From NCBI GenBank assembly GCA_022605955.1, contig JAKCOZ010000085.1, positions 1 through 64,000 on the forward strand: 64,000 bases of DNA, read 5' to 3'. Position 1 is the first letter of the stretch, and each line of letters begins with the position of its first letter. The notes under the pieces are model-generated. The model had not been told where the DNA came from. It searched no databases and saw nothing but the letters and a program-made list of their open reading frames with translations. The DNA is from Rallus limicola (Eukaryota; Chordata; Aves; Gruiformes; Rallidae). A program made the translations under genes and the position numbers. Of this stretch, positions 1-14,500 are shown piece by piece.

Positions 1-145
1 TCCCCATCCCTCCCCTCCCCTTCCCCCTACACCCCCCAGCCCCCCCTGGGACTCCCCTACTGCACCCCCTGGGACCCCCCCCATCATGGAGTACCCAGCC
101 CCCCCTGGGACCCCCCCACTGCACCTCATGGGACCCCCATGCAAA
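1..145. repeat. C-rich minisatellite at window edge
   Basis: Very C-rich tandem array built from a loosely repeated unit with the core CCCCCTGGGACCCC, seen about four times with spacers containing ACTGCACC. The copies differ in length and spacing, so it is degenerate. It begins at the first base and probably continues outside the window. On the minus strand it is strongly G-rich. Confidence 0.7.
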
Positions 146-2738
146 AAAATACATGTTCAGTACTGCAAGGAAACAGAAATGCGGTACTGCAAAGCCCCAG
201 CAGAGAGGAAGGGGCCGTCATGCACAGGACTGGGGTGCCAGGAATGAGTGGGGAAGATCTACAAATAACCTTGTCAACATTAAAGTAGAGGTGTAGCTCT
301 GCTGGTAGCCAGACTGCAGTAACTCAATGGATTGATTTACTCAAACCTCCAGCAAACCAAATATACAAATGAGATACAATGAAGCAGCAGCATCGAAGCA
401 GTATTAGCAATTCAACCTGATTATGTGACACACAACTGAAATTTTCTACTATGGATGTTCACATTGGGAAGATAATGATTAGCTGTTAAAAACCTACCTT
501 TTCCCAGGAAAGCTCTCATGGTTTTGCAATCACAACCCACTGCAAGATACTCAAAACACACAACTTGTAGCTCTACCAGAAGTAATCAAGTCACCCTCTG
601 ATAGCTGAACACAGCAACAGCCAACACCTGCTACTTCTCATTTAAAGTTTGTCTCTTTCCATTTGTTTAAACAGTAGAGTTTGTCATGTGGGATTGAAAG
701 TCAGGGACGTTAGATCACGTCCAATCTATCCACTGCCTACACAAAAAAAGGAAAGTTCACTTTTAGGCAAACCTGCTGGTCACAGGACACTCGGAGTAGA
801 CTTTTGGAAGAAGAAAAAACCTGAGGACTTGTGAGGGTGCAAGGTATCTCAAAGATCGTTCCGTAAAATTCTCAACCAATTCTTTGTCTTAAGTACAAAC
901 CTTGAGTTTTGCCAAAGCCAGTGTCTGCCCCCAGTGATGAGTACAGACACAGTGTTCGTGGTCCTTATTTCTGCAGAACTCAATCACAGGTAACACTGCT
1001 CTGAAATAGAGCTGAAAGCAGTACATGTGTCGCTGGCAATAATATCAGTGATTTTTCTCAGAACATTGGATTTCCTTTTATCTGATGAATTTCTTAGCAA
1101 CACATTTGTTTTCACAAAATAAATCTTGAAGGCCACAACTGCACTTTTATCTCATTACAGCTACTCTTATTAAGTTACAGTGAGAAAAGTAATATTACAT
1201 ATTGAGTTTCTAAGTGATAAATGTGAGAAGCCAAACCCATTCATTAGTACTTTTTCCCTACCCATGAAAAAGTTAAAGCTTACATCACATAGGTTAGGAC
1301 CTACCCTCACATGCCTCACTGCTATATAACAACAAACTTTAACCTGAGGTTGTTGGGTCAACAGAATCCCAGAACACAGGCTTTATGGAGATACCGACCT
1401 CGAGACTCACTATGGGAAGCATCAATCTAAGATACACAATAACAGGAGATGGGAAAAATTCTCTCTCCCAAAGGAGAGCAAGAACTTAATTTCTACGCTC
1501 TGGAAAAAGTCCACAGGACTCAAAATCTTCAATGCTTTTAAGAAAGAGAAGCTGAAATTTGTGGTCTTCTGACTTTCTACCAGCCCCCATATTTCCTACA
1601 GGCCAAGATTTGAAATGATGTGAACAGTCCATAAAATGCCTTGCTTAGCTTCATGCAACTTCTCCCATTACATGACAGTGTATAACCTATTATCACTAAA
1701 GATCATGGGCGAGCACCATCAGAAACAAAAACACACAGCAGTTGCATTTTACTGCTAGAAATTCAGTAACTGGTATGTTATAAATATTAAGTTATTCACA
1801 AAGTATAAAGGTATTTTGGAAGAGGTATCCTCAAAACCCAAAGCCATTCACCATCTGCCCCTGTAGTCTACTATAGTCTTGAAAACAAAGATATCTTTAA
1901 ACAATAAAGAAAGAGAGATGGGAAAAATACCCCGTGCCATTGGAATAAGTTACAGTATTTTAAGAAGGAGAGCCAACGGTAACACAGTTAGCAGTGAAAC
2001 TGCCATTTTTATATTCAGAAATGCTTACTGAGATTTATAGTGCTCTTAGCCAAGAAAGTAACAGAAATGATGACCCCTTTGTGCACCCCCAATATATTTG
2101 GAAAGCAAATATAGGGAGGCAGCCAGTGAAGACAGTAAGGAGGCTAAAACAAGATAATCCAAGATCTTATTTCACTTGGCAAGTAACAAATCCCATCAGG
2201 CAGGATCTTTTCACTGGGAAAACTTCCTAACAAAATCTACAGTAAGATAAAAATACAAAACAGGGTTTCAAGAGAAAACAGAGCAAATGTGCCAGCTGAA
2301 TTGCCGTAGAAGAAGGTACGTGAGGACCACAACCATAATTCAGAAGCCCCAGGTATTAGCTCAGAACTCCTGGCAGTCTTGCTGCAGAAAACCTCATCTT
2401 ACCCTTCCTACGGGCGTCCCTCAAACCAGCAGCATTTATGTATCATGAAGGATAAAGTGTGGCTCCAGACACAGCTTTCAGGTTTTCACGCCTAAGCAAA
2501 GGATGTCAACTCATAAACTTAGATCCTATATATGTACACACACACACACGTATATATCATACAAAGCATTCAGGTGTGACTAATTTTTAAATTTTAATTG
2601 AGATTGGCCATATCATGTTTTACCTAAGTACGTTCATTTTTAGGCTGGACACGTGCATTTTGCCAGCAAAGTTCAACAAAAGCTGAGGTTTTCTAACTCT
2701 ATTTCACCACAAATGACAAACACAAATGGGTGTTTTAC
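146..2738. other. Noncoding stretch, no gene seen
   Basis: AT-rich unique-looking DNA, probably intronic or 3' to the exon at 2739-3009. The short open frames show neither recognisable protein families nor paired splice sites. The only simple feature is a short TA/CA dinucleotide tract near 2528-2556. Confidence 0.5.
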
Positions 2739-3009
2739 CTCAAGAGTTCCTTTGGCAGAGTAAGCTGCATACGAGTACAGGAGGTCTTGGCTGTGAAGCG
2801 TTTTGGTTTCTCTGTTGCATGGTTGTCCACTCGGGTAAGAGCATTCACCGCTGGTTTGCAGAGTCACTGTGTTTGAGGAAGAGCCCGGTAGGTCAAGCAA
2901 AACCGAGTCATTCACCAGCCGGACATCTTCAAGGCCTTGGGAACTCCACTGAACCCGAATTTTCATTGCAATGTCTACATCAGCTTCTCTATGGAACTGT
3001 AGCAAATCT
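2739..3009 (-). CDS. NAALADL2: NAALADL2-like exon (start of the ectodomain)
   Basis: A 271-bp internal exon. The acceptor is a T/C-rich tract ending CCCCCAG before 3009, and the donor is GAG|gtaaaa after 2739. It encodes about 90 residues, opening RDLLQFHREADVDIAMKI and ending LLYSYAAYSAKGTLE. The SVLLDLPG, QDLLYSYAAYSAKGTL and GQPC motifs match the region just after the membrane anchor of NAALADL2, an inactive relative of the transferrin receptor/glutamate carboxypeptidase II family. The frame has no stop; it enters after two bases of a codon and leaves at phase 0. The exons for the cytoplasmic tail and membrane segment are not visible upstream within the window. The second NAALADL2-type exon at 62715-62868 belongs downstream of this one in the protein but lies upstream in the DNA. 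It could be part of a functional gene running off the left edge or a duplicated fragment. Confidence 0.85.
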
Positions 3010-3519
3010 CTGGGGGAAAAAAAACCAAAACACACAAGTCAACAGAGTTTTAGTTATTCCCCACCAAGACACTTGTACCTTGTGTTAGTCCATAATTTTA
3101 TTAATAATCTAACAAACAGGCAAAAACAAAACCACTGCAAAAAACAGCAAACCATTTTTTTTGCTAACAGTTTCTCACCAATTGGAAAGTGGAGAAAAGC
3201 AAGTGTGGTTTTGGGAAATAAATAAAGAAAAGGAAAAAGGAAGTCAATATCTGATTAAAATAAAGAAACCTGCAGAAATTATGACAGTAATGGTTTCAAA
3301 ATTAATGTGTCTGGTGCTGACCAGATTTCTGATGTACAATCAATGTAACCAATCACTGAGCATGAAGAATGAAATATGAAGGAGTATTTCAGTGACTTCA
3401 GGCAGGGCATAAAGCCAAAAATTAGTTGTAATTATAAGTTTGGCATAAATTTATCAAATAAAGCAAGTTTGCAGTGTTCCTCTAAATCATATGCTAGCTG
3501 TCAGAAAGATCCAGGCCTG

Positions 3520-3605
3520 GAGGTTGGTGGTTCTGCCTGTGGCATGGGAGTTGGATCTCCTTGGGGTCCCTTCCAACCCAGACCATTCTAAGGTTCTATC
3601 ATAAG
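3520..3605 (+). mobile_element. CR1 LINE 3' fragment
   Basis: Contains TTGGGGTCCCTTCCAACCCA followed by a CATTCTAAGGTTCTAT tail, the characteristic 3' end of avian CR1 retrotransposons. It is a short, 5'-truncated old copy. Confidence 0.8.
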
Positions 3606-6600
3606 GGACAACTGAAGCCTTTCACTATTTCATGCAATCAAGCACTTACATGAGGCAAAGCAGAGCGCATATAAAAAGCACCCTTATTCAAATAAAAAGC
3701 ACTATCCAAATTCAGTACAAAAAGCTTACAGAATCTTTGCTGAATTTTGTGAGGATTTTCTTTTGTGTCTGTGTGTGAAGCTCTCAGGACTGAGGAACAA
3801 GACTAAGGATCACAGAGGTATTGATTTCCAAGCACTGAGATACTGACACTGCCTGGAACTCTTGTTCACAACCTTCTCTTCACCAAAAGACCAATTACAT
3901 TTAGATGCTTTAGGGTCCTTAATAGAACCTTCAAAATACCCTAGCCGTCTTGCACACATCAAAAGCAGGAGTTGAATAATGCATGGTCTTTCTAAAGCCA
4001 TTATTGCAAGCACTAAGTATTGGAGAATCTCACCAAAAGCTTTATAGGACCCCTGTACTATTCAGAACCCAGCTGCAAAGCTACAGGCAGGATGCTCCTG
4101 GCTGGAGGTTCCCCTCCATCAGCATCTGCACTAACCCCAGGGACAGCTCTGCCAAGGAAAGCTTATGTCAGAAAGCAAACACAAAACTCCCTTCTCCAAC
4201 CTGACAAAGCTATCTTACCACTCAGCAGAACTTTAAAAAAGAGAAAATTTACTGCCTAGACACTATCAAAACCTTTAAAAGGCAAAGAGTGAAGTTGTAA
4301 AACCTATGACAGCCTAGAAACAGCTCAAGCATTATATTCAAATTACTACTGCCCATTGTCTGTCATACTATATGGATGAAATAATTATTCCAATGTCCAA
4401 AGGATTAAAAAAACATGCAAAAAGTCTTTGATAAAAGAAATGGGTTGTATTCCAGCGCGTGTTACAACAGCAGGGCTGTTAGTGTACAAAGTTCAGAATC
4501 TTTACAAGAGCAGTGGCCTCGAGTTAAAGCCTTCAGAGATCCTGTCAGGAAGAATAACTGTCTTGAAGATTTAATCTTTTTAAATTATCTAAAATAAGTC
4601 TTGGGGCTGTCTACACAAAACAGGCAAGTTAATCCAATCTGTAGTATATTACAAGTCTCCAATTTCATCTCCTGTGCCTGCTAATATAATGACAACCTTG
4701 GGCAGTGCAGACACACACACAGTTGTTTGATTAACACAGCCATTAACAGAATATCTCCATTTCCCTCAGGTGATAGAAACATTAATAGAATAAATACTTG
4801 TAAGAAACTTATCCCAGGCCTGTAAGGTTACGGCACGTTTCAACAAGAAGTATTCAGTTTCAATACAAGGAATTAAGCATTAAAAGAAAGAGACACAATA
4901 AGCAATTTGCTCCCTTAGAAGTTACTCTCCACTTCCTTATTAAATAAGCCTGTCTTTGAAACTTTTGTGACAACATATCTGATTAAAGAAATGAGTGCAG
5001 TCACTATTTACTCCATAATTTCTTTATAGAATGTTAAAAACAAATTACAAATTACAAGCAAGTGTTATACTGCAATACACCAGCAAATACTTTGATACAC
5101 CTCATGAACACCACCACCAAGATATTTTTTGGTGACAATTTTCTTACAACGACTGACTTGCACTTGTCTGCCATGTAATTCTGCTGACCACATGAACTTG
5201 AAGCCAGAGATAATTTAACTCATTTTTATTGCATACAAGTTGAACAACAGGTATAAAATGTAAAAAGCAGTATTTCCTAAGTCAGATCAAATTCAGCAAA
5301 GTGTAAAGTTTGAAAGCCCATCCAGAAAAATCCCAAAACTTCATGTGCACTTCACAGTCATTCTCATTGCCAACTCAGTTCTTAGAGCCACCTGGGCTCC
5401 AAGACTCCCAGCAGTAAGACTGAAGCAGCCCCCGGGGAAGATTACGTTTCTCAGTGTTGCAAGTGGCTGCACACTCAATAGGAATCAATAGCAATATGAT
5501 TGCCAATTCCCATTTACAATACTGGCAATAATAATATTGGCCACATTTTGGATTCCCTTACATTAAAAATGTACTGTGCTCAGCTACCTGTTCCAGTTCA
5601 GCCAATAGGAATAACCACAAAATTAATGGGCACATCTCAGTTGCTGTAAAGCTGCGTAATTCATTGAAGTGGAGCCACCTGAAGGAGACTTAAGGATTGA
5701 TTTCAAGTTACAATCTATGTTAATAAAAATAACAACTCAATACAATGGTAAGCCTTTACTGGGTACTCTCAAGATTTCCACAAGTTGCTTTCCCTTACTT
5801 TCTAATATAGATCAGATATTTAACTAATGCACATAAACTTGTTTCATTAGTCATTTGCTCCACCTCAAACACACTCAGTTCCCAAACTGAAAAGACACAG
5901 ATAAAATTGCACTTTAAAACTCAGAAACTCACTTGCATACAGTAAAGCTTTCCCACTTTGATATGATGACAAGATCAAGAAAGTGCTTAGGAAGGCATGT
6001 TCTTAGATTTCCTGTGTAAACAAGAAGTCTAACTCATGTTTTACAGAATGATCAGCTGGATGTCGGGGCCAGTGAAGAGCAGCAGGCCATGACTCTCAAA
6101 GGTGCAAACTTCTAAAGCTTGGAAAAGAATTTGAAATAAGATAAAGATACATCTGCAATAAAGCTGGCTTTGCAGCAGGGGCTGCAGCTTCAAAAGACCA
6201 TTTTTTAACAGATGATTAGAAAAGATAAATGAAAACACACACACAATATACAGAAATCTCATTTTCACATTGGTAACCACGGGGAATATGGAGCTGCAGC
6301 AGCTAAATGAAAAGTTATCTGCTATAACAGCACTTTTTTCGATGCAGCTTGCTACAGAAGAAACAAGGTACTGCAACTAAGACAGCTGCTCGTTGCTGGT
6401 GATACACTGGGACCCTGTGAAACACCGCTCAAAGGATGCCAAAGAATTAAGTGAGATCACTCATAACTAAAGGATGGAATAATTTAACTGTATGACACAA
6501 GTCCTTATCAGACAGTCCTATTAAACTGTTACAACTCCCCCCTCAAACAAATCTAAAACCACAGTAGCACTCTACAGATTTAATCTTAAAAATCTACAGG

Positions 6601-9600
6601 GACAGAATTTTCCCTCAAATATGAAGACCTTCAAGAATTTTGTTAATTCATATCTTTTGCAAGTCAGCCAAAAAGACTTTGCACGTATGCAAAATATAGT
6701 GTCTGGGGTTTAGATTTGATAGAAACTGTTTTGAATACATTAGATTTTCAAAATTAATGACCTTAATATGATTTTTATTTGCAGTATGGGAACATGCAGG
6801 ACAAAAAAGTCAACATTACCACAGTACTTGATGAAGAGATTGGCTTATCAACAGAGCACAAAAGTACCGGAAAATGCATGGGCCAAAGTGAAGGCTGTTT
6901 AAACATGTTAATTTGGAATGGACTATGAGCATGGTTAATCAGCTGAAGTTCTGCTGTCATGGAATAACTTGCTATGTCACTGCTTTTTATCACTTACAAT
7001 CATGTAGGTAAAAACCTGAGGCAGCTGTCTCTGGTATTAAACTAGATGCCCAAGAAATGAAAACCACAGTTTTGAAAATGTTTAGTTTTGAAAATGTTTA
7101 GTTTAAGCAAATGACTCGAGGGCAGACAGGTAGGTGACGACAGAGCTAGGAGCAGAGACCAGATTGCCTGAGTCACACACGTGGATTTCAGTTACCAAAG
7201 CATCTTACACCTTAGTTAACATCATCCTTAATACTTTTTTAAAAACAAAAACCCAAAACCCAAACATTAAACCACTCGCTTTTCTGTGACACACACCTGT
7301 CTACTTACCCAGGTGAGAGACAGATGAGATGCCATTTAGCATTTCTCCCCCATCATTCTGGAGACATAAAAAAAGGATGGTGATCGTTACGCATTCCCTG
7401 AATAGCTAACGAGCCACAGAAACCTTAATATGGAGAACTACACCTCCAGACCCTCATATGGGCTATTTGTCAAAATCATAGAGACTGTTAATTCCAGATG
7501 GAGAGGAGGCAGGAGATACCTTTTACATTGTACACTTCAGTGCAAAACAAGTCATTGTCGTGACTCATAATTCCTTTTGATCACAAGAGGGCTTGGGTGA
7601 AAGATTTTCCTTTCATGAAATCAAGCAAATCTTGCTTCTTCCCAACACCAAGGTCTCAGCCTTCAAATCCTTGTCACAAACAAGACTGAATTTACTCCTT
7701 CATACAATTTTTGGTTTTAATACAGTAAACTGGTTTTAACAGATGAACTCTGAAAAAAAAAGTTCTTTCAAAGCATATGCAGGGTGGAGATATCTACACA
7801 AGAAACCTTTTTTTGGTCATTAAACAATCTCTTGTTTGCAAGAGGATCTCTCAAAATGATGCCATTTTCTTTCAAAATCATGAAGACCACCACTATTTTT
7901 TTTTTTTTAAACTGTTGCTAAGTTATAGTCACAAAAGAGATATTCCTCTACAGCATACAGGATTGTGTGTGTATAACATCACAATCTATATTTTTTTTCT
8001 CAGAACTCTATCTAAAGTGCTTGAAATTAACTTGTATCATGTCCAAAAGATCCAATTATGCTCCACATGACTTAATCAAAACCTTTGTATTTCAGGCATC
8101 GGAGGATATCTTAACCTCAGTTTTAAATACAACATAGAGAATATAATTTTCTTCAAGTTTATACGTCTAATTATTTATCAAAGGCATTTATTACTATTTT
8201 CTCCCAATGGAAGACAAGAGCCAGATCCCAAGCTCCAAACAGCCATGCCCCACATGTTCCAACAGGTTACGATGCAGAGGGCAATGCACGCTGCAGCTGG
8301 AGGAGGACAGTAAAAAGAAATCCCCCACCTTGAAAGCGTTTGCATAAAGCCCTGCATTCGCAGGCAGAGCACTGACCCAGCAAAACTTCACAACAGTATA
8401 ATCTTTTTTTATTCCCAGACCACAGGGAATATGTCAGTGTCTCAATGAAATGTGACCAGCTGCATAATCAAGTCCAAGTGGTACCTTCTACTGTCGGTGA
8501 CAGTTGCATTTACCTACAGCAAGAGACCATTTCTGCATGTACGTGAGTAGCAGTGGATGCTTCACTAACACTTTTGTCTGCAGAAAAATCTAGCGATCAA
8601 AAAAAAACCCCCCAAACCTGAAGCCTTGCTTTTTATAGAGAAAATCTGCTGATAAAAAAAATATTCTCAATACTGCCCAACTGGCAGTATTTTAGTCTTT
8701 TCAATTGCCAAGCACTAGGTTACACTGTGAACTGAAAAGCAATTAGATTGAATGCCGAGTGTTATGCTGACAGCACTGGACATCTGTATTTTAACTGTAT
8801 GATTTAACTTTTGAATAATATCCCAGTTCCCAAAGGACAATGAAGAATTAAGAGGGCATGCTACCCTGAAATCCTAGAAAAACTTAGCAGTGCTTAGAAA
8901 AGCTACCTATTACTTGAAGATTTAGGATTATTTGGAATTAGATAAATCCCCAAATAAAGGTTTAATTTTTAAAATTAAAAAGAACGTAAACCCTTCATTT
9001 TATCTCATGAATCTCAAGAGGTTAACTCTATGTACAGGAAAGCCTAAGACAGCAACAAGACAATGGCATGTAACCTTTCTGTTACCAACCTCACTTTTGT
9101 ATCAGTATATGTTAACCTACCAGCGGAATTCTACTGGAACTCGGAGATCTAAAGCTGGATGTTTTATGAAAACTTTTTAAAGTTCAGTCAGGTGCATTAT
9201 TTAGAATGAAAAGTGCAGATAAAAAAAGGGGAGAAAGGATACAATACCATTTCTACATATTTATGCAAGGAAAATGTTATCACGAATGTCATATCACATG
9301 GCTAGGTTCAGATAATCTCCATCACCAGCTGAACCGCATTTCAGCTGGATTTGTTTTTATCTGACAATACTGACATCTTTGAACTGATCCTTCATTTCTA
9401 ACACACTACTGAGGAAATCAACACTGATAACCAAAACCGTGTGCCCTGAAATTATTTACGCTGTACCGCAAATCAAATTGCTTGTGGATATACAAAAAGC
9501 TCTTTCCAAAGCAGCAGGCATAAAATTGTATCAAGAGAGGCTTGGGAAGAGACCACAGGAGATCATTTGGTCAAGGCAGGCTCAGCTCGCCCAACGGCCG

Positions 9601-11289
9601 CTCCAGACAGATGTTTTCCTACATTGCTTCAAATATAGACACTTCCTCGGCCATCCCAAATAATCACCCTACATACAGCTGCATTTGAGACACTTGATTT
9701 TCTCCCTTCCAGCACCAATGTTGAGAACAGACTCATCTTTTTCTCTTTGCCACAGATTTGTTTAATACTTATGGATTGCTCTTGCAGCCTTCCCTCATCT
9801 GATCCTGTCCTAAGCCAAACACCTTCAGTCTCTTAACCTGTTTCCTCACAGATCCTGCTCCTGAAATCTCCGATTGCCCTCCCTGATCTCTTCTTGCAGC
9901 ACGTCCCTACTCCTGAAGCCTAGTTTCAACAAAAGGACACTGTGAATACACCACTTGTACTGAAAATTAACAACCAGTATCCAGTTATCATTTGCCTCCA
10001 TTAAAAATTCTTTATTATTCCTCTGCTGTGTATTATTCTGATTTCACCCCATACATCTCCAGTAAGTTCACCAAGTCCTTTAGCTCTGTTGACCACAAAG
10101 AGGCCTCCTTATTTCATCATTCACTTTCCACAAGAAGGAATGGGCCTGAACATGTCTTGACGCGTTGTATAGAATCGGTCAGATTTTCAAAGTGCTGAGA
10201 ATCCACTGCCAAAAATGGATTCCCTCTTATTAAAAAAACCCAAAACAACCCTAAACAGCTCCGACAAACAACAACACTTAAGCACAAGTCTCCCATAAGT
10301 GCATCCGCCTCACCAGGCTTCATCATACACCAGTGTGTGCAGACAGCAACCCGGCTGGCTGCAACTTTCTCTCTTCATTGAAGCGCGTCCTCCCAAATCC
10401 AGCATGCTCTGACTTACAAAGTTAATTTTACAATGATTTAAACTGCAATGATAAACTTTTCAAAGTAGGCAAAATTCAAAGTCCTTGCTTGCTCAGTTCT
10501 AAGCCTCTACCAATCCCAAAGCTGGAGCTGCTTTGAGATTTGGCTCCCAAAGTCATCATGCTGTTTACAATGAGAATCCTCAAAGTTTGCTCTTAGTCCA
10601 GCAAATCTGCAGTCACTCTCTGCTGCAACCACCTGCACAGCCCACTTCAGGTCCATACAAAGAAATCCTCTCCTTTCCATCACTTCTGAGGCCAATCTAT
10701 GCACTTCACCCTCCTTTCAGAAGTCTCCATGCCATGAAATCCAAACCAGCTGCTGTATGAATTCCACACATCTCCAGTAAAGTGCATCCTCAAGGGGCAC
10801 GTTACAAGGCCTAGGTGTACAGGGAAAAACGGAGGTGTCCTCATAGTCTCTCCTCCGCTCTCTCCTTTTACACTTTTTGATATACTACATTAACTCCTTT
10901 CACCTTTTAAGCCCAAAAGTGTAACTTGCTCCCCCTAAAGCAATGTACCTAGCCATATTTTCTTGACCATTCTAGATTTCCCTTGGACTTCCATTCCTCC
11001 TTGATGTGAAAATAAAATAAACCACACAACGTGTGCCAGGAGCAACGGGTGGTGGTTTCACGGAGTAATACTTAAACAGTTTAAGTAATTTTCAGCCTCT
11101 CTTATGATATAACTAAATTTTCCAAGCCCATTTTTAAGCAGATAAAGCACAAACAAAAGACAAAAATCAGGCAATATGCAGATGTTCAGGAACTGGAATC
11201 AAGGCTGAAAAATGCCCCCCAGTATTCAACAGACTTTAATGTGCAATCACCTGAACTGCTTACTCCAAATACAAATGAGTTATTGTAGC
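3606..11289. other. Noncoding stretch, no gene seen
   Basis: About 7.7 kb of AT-rich unique-looking sequence with many stops in all frames. I see no convincing exon. Small features inside are a 16-bp tandem duplication (AGTTTTGAAAATGTTT twice, about 7070-7102), an A/T run near 7898 and a possible decayed CR1 at 9780-9930. Confidence 0.5.
9780..9930 (-). mobile_element. Possible decayed CR1 fragment
   Basis: The stretch CAGTCTCTTAACCTG, TTTCCTCACAGATCCTGCTC, then CCCTGATCTCTTCTTGCAG resembles the reverse complement of the CR1 3' coding region around its conserved 'GGAGCATCTC' block. The match is imperfect and judged by eye. Confidence 0.3.
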
Positions 11290-11576
11290 GCTGTGATGTT
11301 GTGTGGTTGGGTGAGAAACTGCATTGAGTATCAATAGTTTCATATTCTTTTGCTCCAAAGTCCTGTTAGCATCGTTATATTTGATCTTTCTGTTCTCTTA
11401 GTAAACTATCCTTATCCCAACCCACGGGCCTCTTAGTTTCTTGGTTTTGGAGTTATTTGCCCCTTCCTTTTCCCTTCCCTTGTTTCCCCCTCCCCTTTCC
11501 CTCTTCCCCTGCTCTTTTACTTTAAGGAGCAGGCAGCTGCGTGGATCTCGGCCACAGCCAGGGTGAAACCACGACA
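11290..11576 (+). mobile_element. Truncated LTR fragment (ERVK/ERVL-like, bird type)
   Basis: The sequence from TGTGTGGTTGGGTGAGAAAC through a T/C-rich tract to CTGCTCTTTTACTTTAAGGA and the end ACCACGACA is nearly the reverse complement of 25988-26260. It is the 3' half of the same LTR family, in opposite orientation, and lacks the 5' TGTCCTGG half. The T/C tract is variable in length between the two copies. Confidence 0.8.
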
Positions 11577-14500
11577 GGCAGTAAAGAGGAAAGTGCTCTA
11601 TTCCAAAGCTGCAGTATCAATTAAATCTTGTGGGGGAAAAAAATAAAGAGTAGAATCATTACATATCAATGGTAAGTTTCTGTACTTTTTATTGTCTCTT
11701 CCTGCAAAAACATTACAGTCCTGAGTCTGAGTTTGCTCTTAATGTGGTGTTAAGGAAGCTATGGGCACACACAAGGATACAAAACAGCATTGAGAAATGC
11801 AGCAGCGGTGCAGAGTTTTGCTGGGTCTGCACATACAGAATGTGGTCATGCATCTACACTGCAGAAAATAAAATATTGGCATGGTCATCCTGCACTGATT
11901 ATTACGTCTTCCACAAAAACAAAGTCATCTATTGAACTATCTGCTAGCTGGAGGGATTCTGGGAGGCAGATGGTCTATTTGTTATTAATATGACATGAAT
12001 ACTCATTCTCAGTAACAAACTACTTCTGTGGATTATGCAGGCACAACATTTCATCCCAAGTTTCTTTAAAATCTTTGACATTAACACATATGACACATTC
12101 ACTGACACATAAAAAGGATAAATATCAAAATGGAAAACACAGTAAGGGCTTTGAACTCTACATATATTTAATTAAGCTGAACCTTGTGGTGCAGATTTTT
12201 TTTGGGGGGGGGAGAGGGGACGGGACAGGACCACAGCTTTAGCAGTGTGTCTACAGTCAAAAACATCCTGAGAGACAAAAAAAAGTTACAATTGACAATT
12301 ATAACTATACCTAAAGCAATACCCACTACAACACAGGTAGCTGTAAAGTCTGGTTTTGAGAAAGATAAATTGAATTGCCTTTTACTGGAAATCTTCAGGA
12401 AACAAATCTACCTTACTTAGTAAATATGGGAACACAGTACCAGCTTCACTGCAGCCTAATGCATATAGTGCCCATTCTTCCACTTCTTCACCCACCCACC
12501 CCAAATGGTTCAGATTAACAGCCCATATTGCTGAGGATTCACTGACACTTTTACTGCAAACAGAGAGGAAAACATAACAGTGGAAGATTCAGGAATCCTC
12601 GTGGGTTTATTCCTCAGAGCAGCACACTAATAGCGAGTTACAAATGTTGCAAGCATCTGTTTTAATAAACTGATTTAAATTATACAAGTGGAAATGTAGA
12701 TGTAGACACTGTTTTAAAGTAGCTGTTCTGTTCAATGGGAAATCATTGGAGGCTTTTACTTTTCCACATTTTCTACCGGTTGAAAGTGTGCCCACAAGCA
12801 GTTTTGGTAACTGCACTACCAGCAAGCAGCAGCAGGTCACCACAGCGCACAGTCAAGCTCCCCCCAAACCCCACTTAAAGCTATACCCTAAAAAAGCAAA
12901 CAAATAACCTCATCTATTTGAGCCTTGGGGCCAAATAAGTGACTGATGAGACAAACACACCTTGAGACCTGGAATGGGGAAAGAAAGAAATTCAATTTGA
13001 CAGGGGAGCTGGACCACATACTCTTCCCTCAGTCCATCATCCTTCACGTCACAAAAGAAAGAGGAAATACTCCAGAAATTTGGGCTTATAAAAATAATTT
13101 ACTCATAATATCCAGATAGTGAGCGGTGAGAGGAGTAGCCTAGCTGCTGGAAAGTGTTTTGAAACCTTGTACTGAGGTTATACAATTTTTTATAGAAGTG
13201 ATGTCACCTGACATGACTTGTCTGTGACCACCCATTTGCTCTCTAGGCTAGCAAAAGGCACAGATTCTTATAAAAATGGTTGAAATCCTTTTCCACCTTG
13301 CTAATTATGTTCTAAATTTTATTTAACAATATTACTCATTCTCTTCATGACTAATATGCCTCCTCTGTTTTGGAGGAACAGAAGAACTGCTTACGGTGGG
13401 TTTTTTTGAGAAAAAATATATTCAGTAAACCTATCAGCAACAGGATAAACTGAATTAATCACATTACCCACAGACTAGATTTTTTTTTTTTAATGGATGG
13501 TTAACACTAGAATCCAAGATACAAATAAATAAAATCTTGAATTCAAAATTATGAACACTGAAAATTAGGTCACATACATAAGAATTTAACTAAAGAGTTA
13601 AGTAGCTGGTTTAAAATCTTTTTTCTGCCAAAATTTTCTCATGGAAGACTGGCAAACCGACAGCATCATGCATTTCTCAGGGTGAGATGTGCCATAGTAC
13701 TCGGTGCCCTGCTGGTTCATCCTCTTCTACCTGCTCAGGTCTCAGCCCTAAGTCTCAAGAGACATACCAAATGTTCTGCCTTCAAATATTCTCCTACCTT
13801 ATCAGTCCTGGAAATTCACACAATAAACTCTGGCATCTTGAGCCGCAGCTGTTCTGCTCCAGGGATTACGGTCCCAAACCCTCCCCTACCCTTTTGCCCT
13901 CCATCTGAAAATTACTGTTGTTTCAGCTCTGTTGATGGAACAGCAAGCCACCCTAATCAAAACAGGCTGGGGCTATTTATACATTTGAAATACTACATAT
14001 TTGTTCATCCAGATCACCAAAATATTTTTCTGCAGCATGTCCTCTCCCTAAGACTAATTATAATCTTTTAACAAGCCCCCATTCAATACAAGTCCACTTC
14101 CAGCATTTCTCTAGCACCCACAGTAGGCATCGGCTATTCTGTTTCCTGAAATGAAACCGCCACATCAAAATCTTCTGGCTGAATGGGCCCTACCTTTTTA
14201 AAGGTGTGCTATTAATAAGATAAAATAGGCTGCATGACTCCAGCAACCAGGTTAAAAACTCAGTAGTAGCCAGGAGATGACATGAAATGAGACCAAGTGG
14301 TCTCTACTTAATGAAGTCGACCATCTCCTGCAACTAAAGCAGTTTTCAATAACTGACACACGTTTTTGTGATACAGAGACACGTATCTGCAGTGGTGAAT
14401 GAATAGGAATAAAGTGCAAAGGTATCCCAAGGTACATTGTTTCTACCCATTCACATTTCCAGAACAAGGATGCATGAAATAACAATTGCTAATATACATG

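Noticed and set aside
6041..6376. Minus-strand frame with hydrophobic stretches, considered as the NAALADL2 membrane exon
   Set aside because: It does not resemble the cytoplasmic or anchor sequence of NAALADL2 and lacks an acceptor/donor pair in the right phase.
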